The notes under the pieces: model-generated
The model's database searches: none
The model's input: the letters and a program-made list of their open reading frames with translations, nothing else
What the model was told of the DNA's origin: nothing
Translations under genes and position numbers: made by a program
Shown: in pieces, positions 5,130-5,190 of the stretch
Layout: each line of letters begins with the position of its first letter
Numbering within the stretch: position 1 is the stretch's first letter
Source: JBNKDD01 sp050288085
Lineage (GTDB): Bacteria > Chloroflexota > Anaerolineae > Aggregatilineales > UBA3940
Length of the DNA stretch: 5,190 nucleotides
Reading direction: 5' to 3'
Assembly: GCA_050288085.1 (NCBI GenBank)
Contig: JBNKDD010000359.1
Coordinates: forward strand, 1-5,190

Positions 5130-5190
5130 TGACAAAAATAATATTGACGGCGCATCATCGTTTTATGGATCTGGCGTTGAATGAACTTCG
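5129..5190 (+). CDS. N-terminal start of an unidentified protein (3' end outside window)
   Basis: ATG at 5129 opens a frame to the right edge reading MTKIILTAHHRFMDLALNEL and one further residue. The hydrophobic beta-strand start followed by a helix of the form F-x2-LA-x2-EL loosely resembles the N-terminus of THUMP-domain or RlmM-like RNA methyltransferases, but 20 residues are too few to name it. The start overlaps the stop of the small upstream frame by one base. The gene lies 58 bp beyond the intrinsic terminator at 5032-5071. An internal ATG at 5165 is an alternative start without a ribosome-binding site. Confidence 0.45.
   Translation, partial: MTKIILTAHHRFMDLALNEL

Noticed and set aside
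1..5190. tRNA genes, rRNA or CRISPR arrays
   Set aside because: No tRNA-like GGTTCGAATCC arm or cloverleaf, no rRNA-like segment, and no regularly spaced direct repeats were seen.

Overview
The window is bacterial chromosomal DNA. GC is moderate to high in thrS and trxB and visibly lower around 2041-2760. The gene set is a 5'-broken threonyl-tRNA synthetase, a small SpoVS-family protein, an ECF sigma factor with a zinc-type anti-sigma factor, and a thioredoxin reductase. Together with GC-rich palindromic intergenic repeats, this suggests an uncultured or environmental bacterium, possibly Chloroflexota (Anaerolineae-like). That placement is an inference from general resemblance; nothing in the window is a decisive taxonomic marker.

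Layout. Positions 1-123 hold the last 40 codons of an unrecognised gene, in a different frame from thrS. ThrRS homology begins abruptly within a few bases of its stop codon (about 126-130) and runs to 1817. The aminoacylation core and anticodon-binding domain are intact, but the TGS domain and the first half of the editing domain are absent. Positions 1818-2155 contain no convincing gene but hold three hairpins: a likely thrS terminator (1850-1871), a long near-perfect stem (1947-1990) and another long stem (2080-2132). spoVS (2440-2156) lies on the minus strand, divergent from the sigma factor gene (2760-3413). The 319-bp space between them is AT-rich and carries two adjacent hairpins and a candidate promoter. 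After the sigma gene come 180 bp with two tight hairpins, then the anti-sigma gene (3594-3866) and trxB (3896-4864), 29 bp apart. The last 326 bp contain a compound GC-rich palindromic repeat (4878-4926), a leader-like series of hairpins ending in a strong intrinsic terminator (5032-5071), an 8-codon reading frame, and the start of another gene at 5129 that overlaps that frame by one base.

How the genes fit together. The main story is the ECF sigma / zinc anti-sigma / thioredoxin reductase cluster. The anti-sigma protein has a Cys-His-Cys-Cys arrangement (C31, H58, C62, C65) with nearly the spacing of the redox-sensing ligands of Streptomyces RsrA. The adjacent trxB encodes the enzyme that would re-reduce the thioredoxin able to reset such a sensor. 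The simplest model is a thiol-stress feedback circuit analogous to SigR-RsrA-TrxBA, arranged differently. The second notable point is the thrS 5' junction, which is either a real insertion or rearrangement in an essential gene or an assembly artefact.
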